A DNA stretch of 64,000 nt from Allorhodopirellula heiligendammensis (GTDB lineage: Bacteria; Planctomycetota; Planctomycetia; Pirellulales; Pirellulaceae): contig NZ_SJPU01000002.1 in assembly GCF_007860105.1 (NCBI RefSeq), forward strand, positions 2,571,882 through 2,635,881, read 5' to 3'. The position numbers were made by a program, and so were the translations under genes. Below are positions 63,127-64,000 of this stretch, piece by piece. Numbering within the stretch: position 1 is the first letter of the stretch; every line of letters begins with the position of its first letter. Under the pieces are notes generated by a model, which worked only from the letters and a program-made list of their open reading frames with translations, was not told the DNA's origin and did not search any database.

Positions 63127-64000
63127 ATGAGTCAACTTAAATTTAGTAACGCAGCCACAGCTTCGATGGCATTGTTTTTCGTCATGGCTGGTTTTTCCTC
63201 CGGATCGGCCGATTGGACTTCCTTTCGCAATGGCGGAAACTCGCGGGCCAACGGATCGTTGCCCACGCAGTGGTCCGCCACCAGCGGCATTGCCTGGCAA
63301 ACTGAAACCCAAGGATACGGCCAATCTTCACCCGTCATTCACGATGATTTAATTTTCACGACCAGCGTCATCGGTCCCATGTGCGAGACGTGCCTGATCG
63401 AGTGCCATGTGCTGAAATCGGGAAAGCTGCGTTGGTCTTATCAGCACGACTCGACGCACGGACACCCGTCCAACTACATGAACGCCCGCGCCGCTCCCAC
63501 CCCTGTGGTCGACGAACGTGGCGTCTACGCATTCTTCGAGACGGGGGACTTCGTGGCCGTCGATCTGCAAGGAGAAAACCTGTGGACGAGAGACGAATCC
63601 CAGGCGAGCGGAAAGTTTGATAACCCGCACGGCGTTGGCTCGTCTTTAGCTCAAAATGAAACGCATGTGTTCTTGAACTTGGAGCACGGTGGCCCGTCGT
63701 TCTTGCACGCGATCGAGAAAGCGTCGGGCGAAACGACATGGACCGTCGATCGCCCATCCTCCAGTTCGTGGTCTTCGCCCATCGTCGCCAACGTGAACGG
63801 AAAATCGCAAGTCATCCTCAGCAGCGGCGGAACCGTGACAGGCTACGACACCGTCAGCGGTGAATCACTGTGGACCATGGATGGTCTTGAAGGAAATTCG
63901 GTTCCTTCACCGACCCTTGCTGGCAACTATCTCGTCGTGGGTGCGAGGTTGCCGGAGTTCGCCAAAGACGGTTCGATGCAATCGAATTGCTGTTTAGACT
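63127..64000 (+). CDS. PQQ-type beta-propeller protein (partial, runs off the window)
   Basis: An open frame from ATG 63127 to the window edge, 291 codons so far. A signal peptide (ASMALFFVMAGFSSGSAD, about 12-29) leads to repeated propeller blades: WTSFRNGGNSRANGS, GIAWQTETQGYGQSSPVIHD, LKSGKLRWSYQ, VAVDLQGENLWTRD, AIEKASGETTWTVD, GYDTVSGESLWTMD. This is the PQQ-like/outer-membrane BamB-type repeat; planctomycetes have many such exported proteins. A CETCLIEC motif (about 81-88) could bind metal or form disulfides. No quinoprotein dehydrogenase catalytic features are seen in the visible part. Confidence 0.85.
   Translation, partial: MSQLKFSNAATASMALFFVMAGFSSGSADWTSFRNGGNSRANGSLPTQWSATSGIAWQTETQGYGQSSPVIHDDLIFTTSVIGPMCETCLIECHVLKSGKLRWSYQHDSTHGHPSNYMNARAAPTPVVDERGVYAFFETGDFVAVDLQGENLWTRDESQASGKFDNPHGVGSSLAQNETHVFLNLEHGGPSFLHAIEKASGETTWTVDRPSSSSWSSPIVANVNGKSQVILSSGGTVTGYDTVSGESLWTMDGLEGNSVPSPTLAGNYLVVGARLPEFAKDGSMQSNCCLD

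Overview
The window looks like chromosome from a planctomycete of the Pirellulaceae (Rhodopirellula-like). This is inferred from content, not from a search: Ser/Thr kinases with an N-terminal HxxxCxxC motif next to ECF sigma genes, a giant adhesin-like protein with an LEQLEKRNLLA-type N-terminus and dockerin-like C-terminus, a secreted sulfatase, a Tat-exported Gfo/Idh/MocA oxidoreductase, moderately high GC, few clear Shine-Dalgarno sites, and many short palindromic intergenic repeats. No rRNA, phage, transposase or CRISPR array is visible. One tRNA (Leu, CAG) is present.

Layout. 0-3.8 kb (- strand): secreted protein, Ser/Thr kinase and a truncated ECF sigma remnant with overlapping ends, behind an ankyrin lipoprotein. 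3.9-9.4 kb (+): trhO (tRNA uridine hydroxylase) overlapping an APC permease with Usp-like tail, then a Tyr/Pro-rich secreted protein. 9.4-12.4 kb (-): amidase and Tat oxidoreductase. 12.5-25.7 kb (-): a single gene of about 4,391 codons with beta-helix, cohesin-like, Ig-like, metalloprotease-like, GEVED and dockerin-like modules. 25.9-29.0 kb (-): a second kinase and its ECF sigma factor. 29.0-29.6 kb: a repeat-filled intergenic region. 29.6-33.3 kb (+): cation/proton antiporter, small membrane protein, LPG-synthase-like flippase. 33.4-37.5 kb (-): nrnA-like DHH phosphoesterase, an unusual GGDEF-RibF fusion, glgC. 38-45.6 kb: HtrA/Deg protease, small secreted protein, recG, tRNA-Leu, a voltage-gated-type K+ channel and a bestrophin. 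45.8-49.3 kb (-): arsR-acr3-arsA arsenic resistance operon. 49.6-54.9 kb: sulfatase, secreted esterase, DUF4142 protein with a clear terminator, Rho_N-type small protein, chloroperoxidase-like hydrolase. 55.1-62.1 kb (-): a tightly overlapping chain of His/Cys-rich secreted protein, DUF58 protein, transglutaminase-like membrane protein, MoxR ATPase, lipoprotein and DUF318 permease. 62.5-64 kb (+): a divergent paralogue of the His/Cys-rich protein and a truncated PQQ-type beta-propeller.

Most noteworthy: (1) the 55-62 kb chain, which ties a MoxR/DUF58/transglutaminase module to a metal-type permease and a Cys/His-rich exported protein, while the transglutaminase domain lacks its catalytic Cys; (2) the membrane-anchored GGDEF domain fused in frame to bifunctional FAD synthetase, beside an NrnA-type phosphodiesterase; (3) the giant protein that holds both a cohesin-like and a dockerin-like module plus a buried HExxH domain; (4) a sigma-factor fossil still translationally coupled to its kinase; (5) several short tandem arrays in 33-41 kb and several families of palindromic interspersed repeats.
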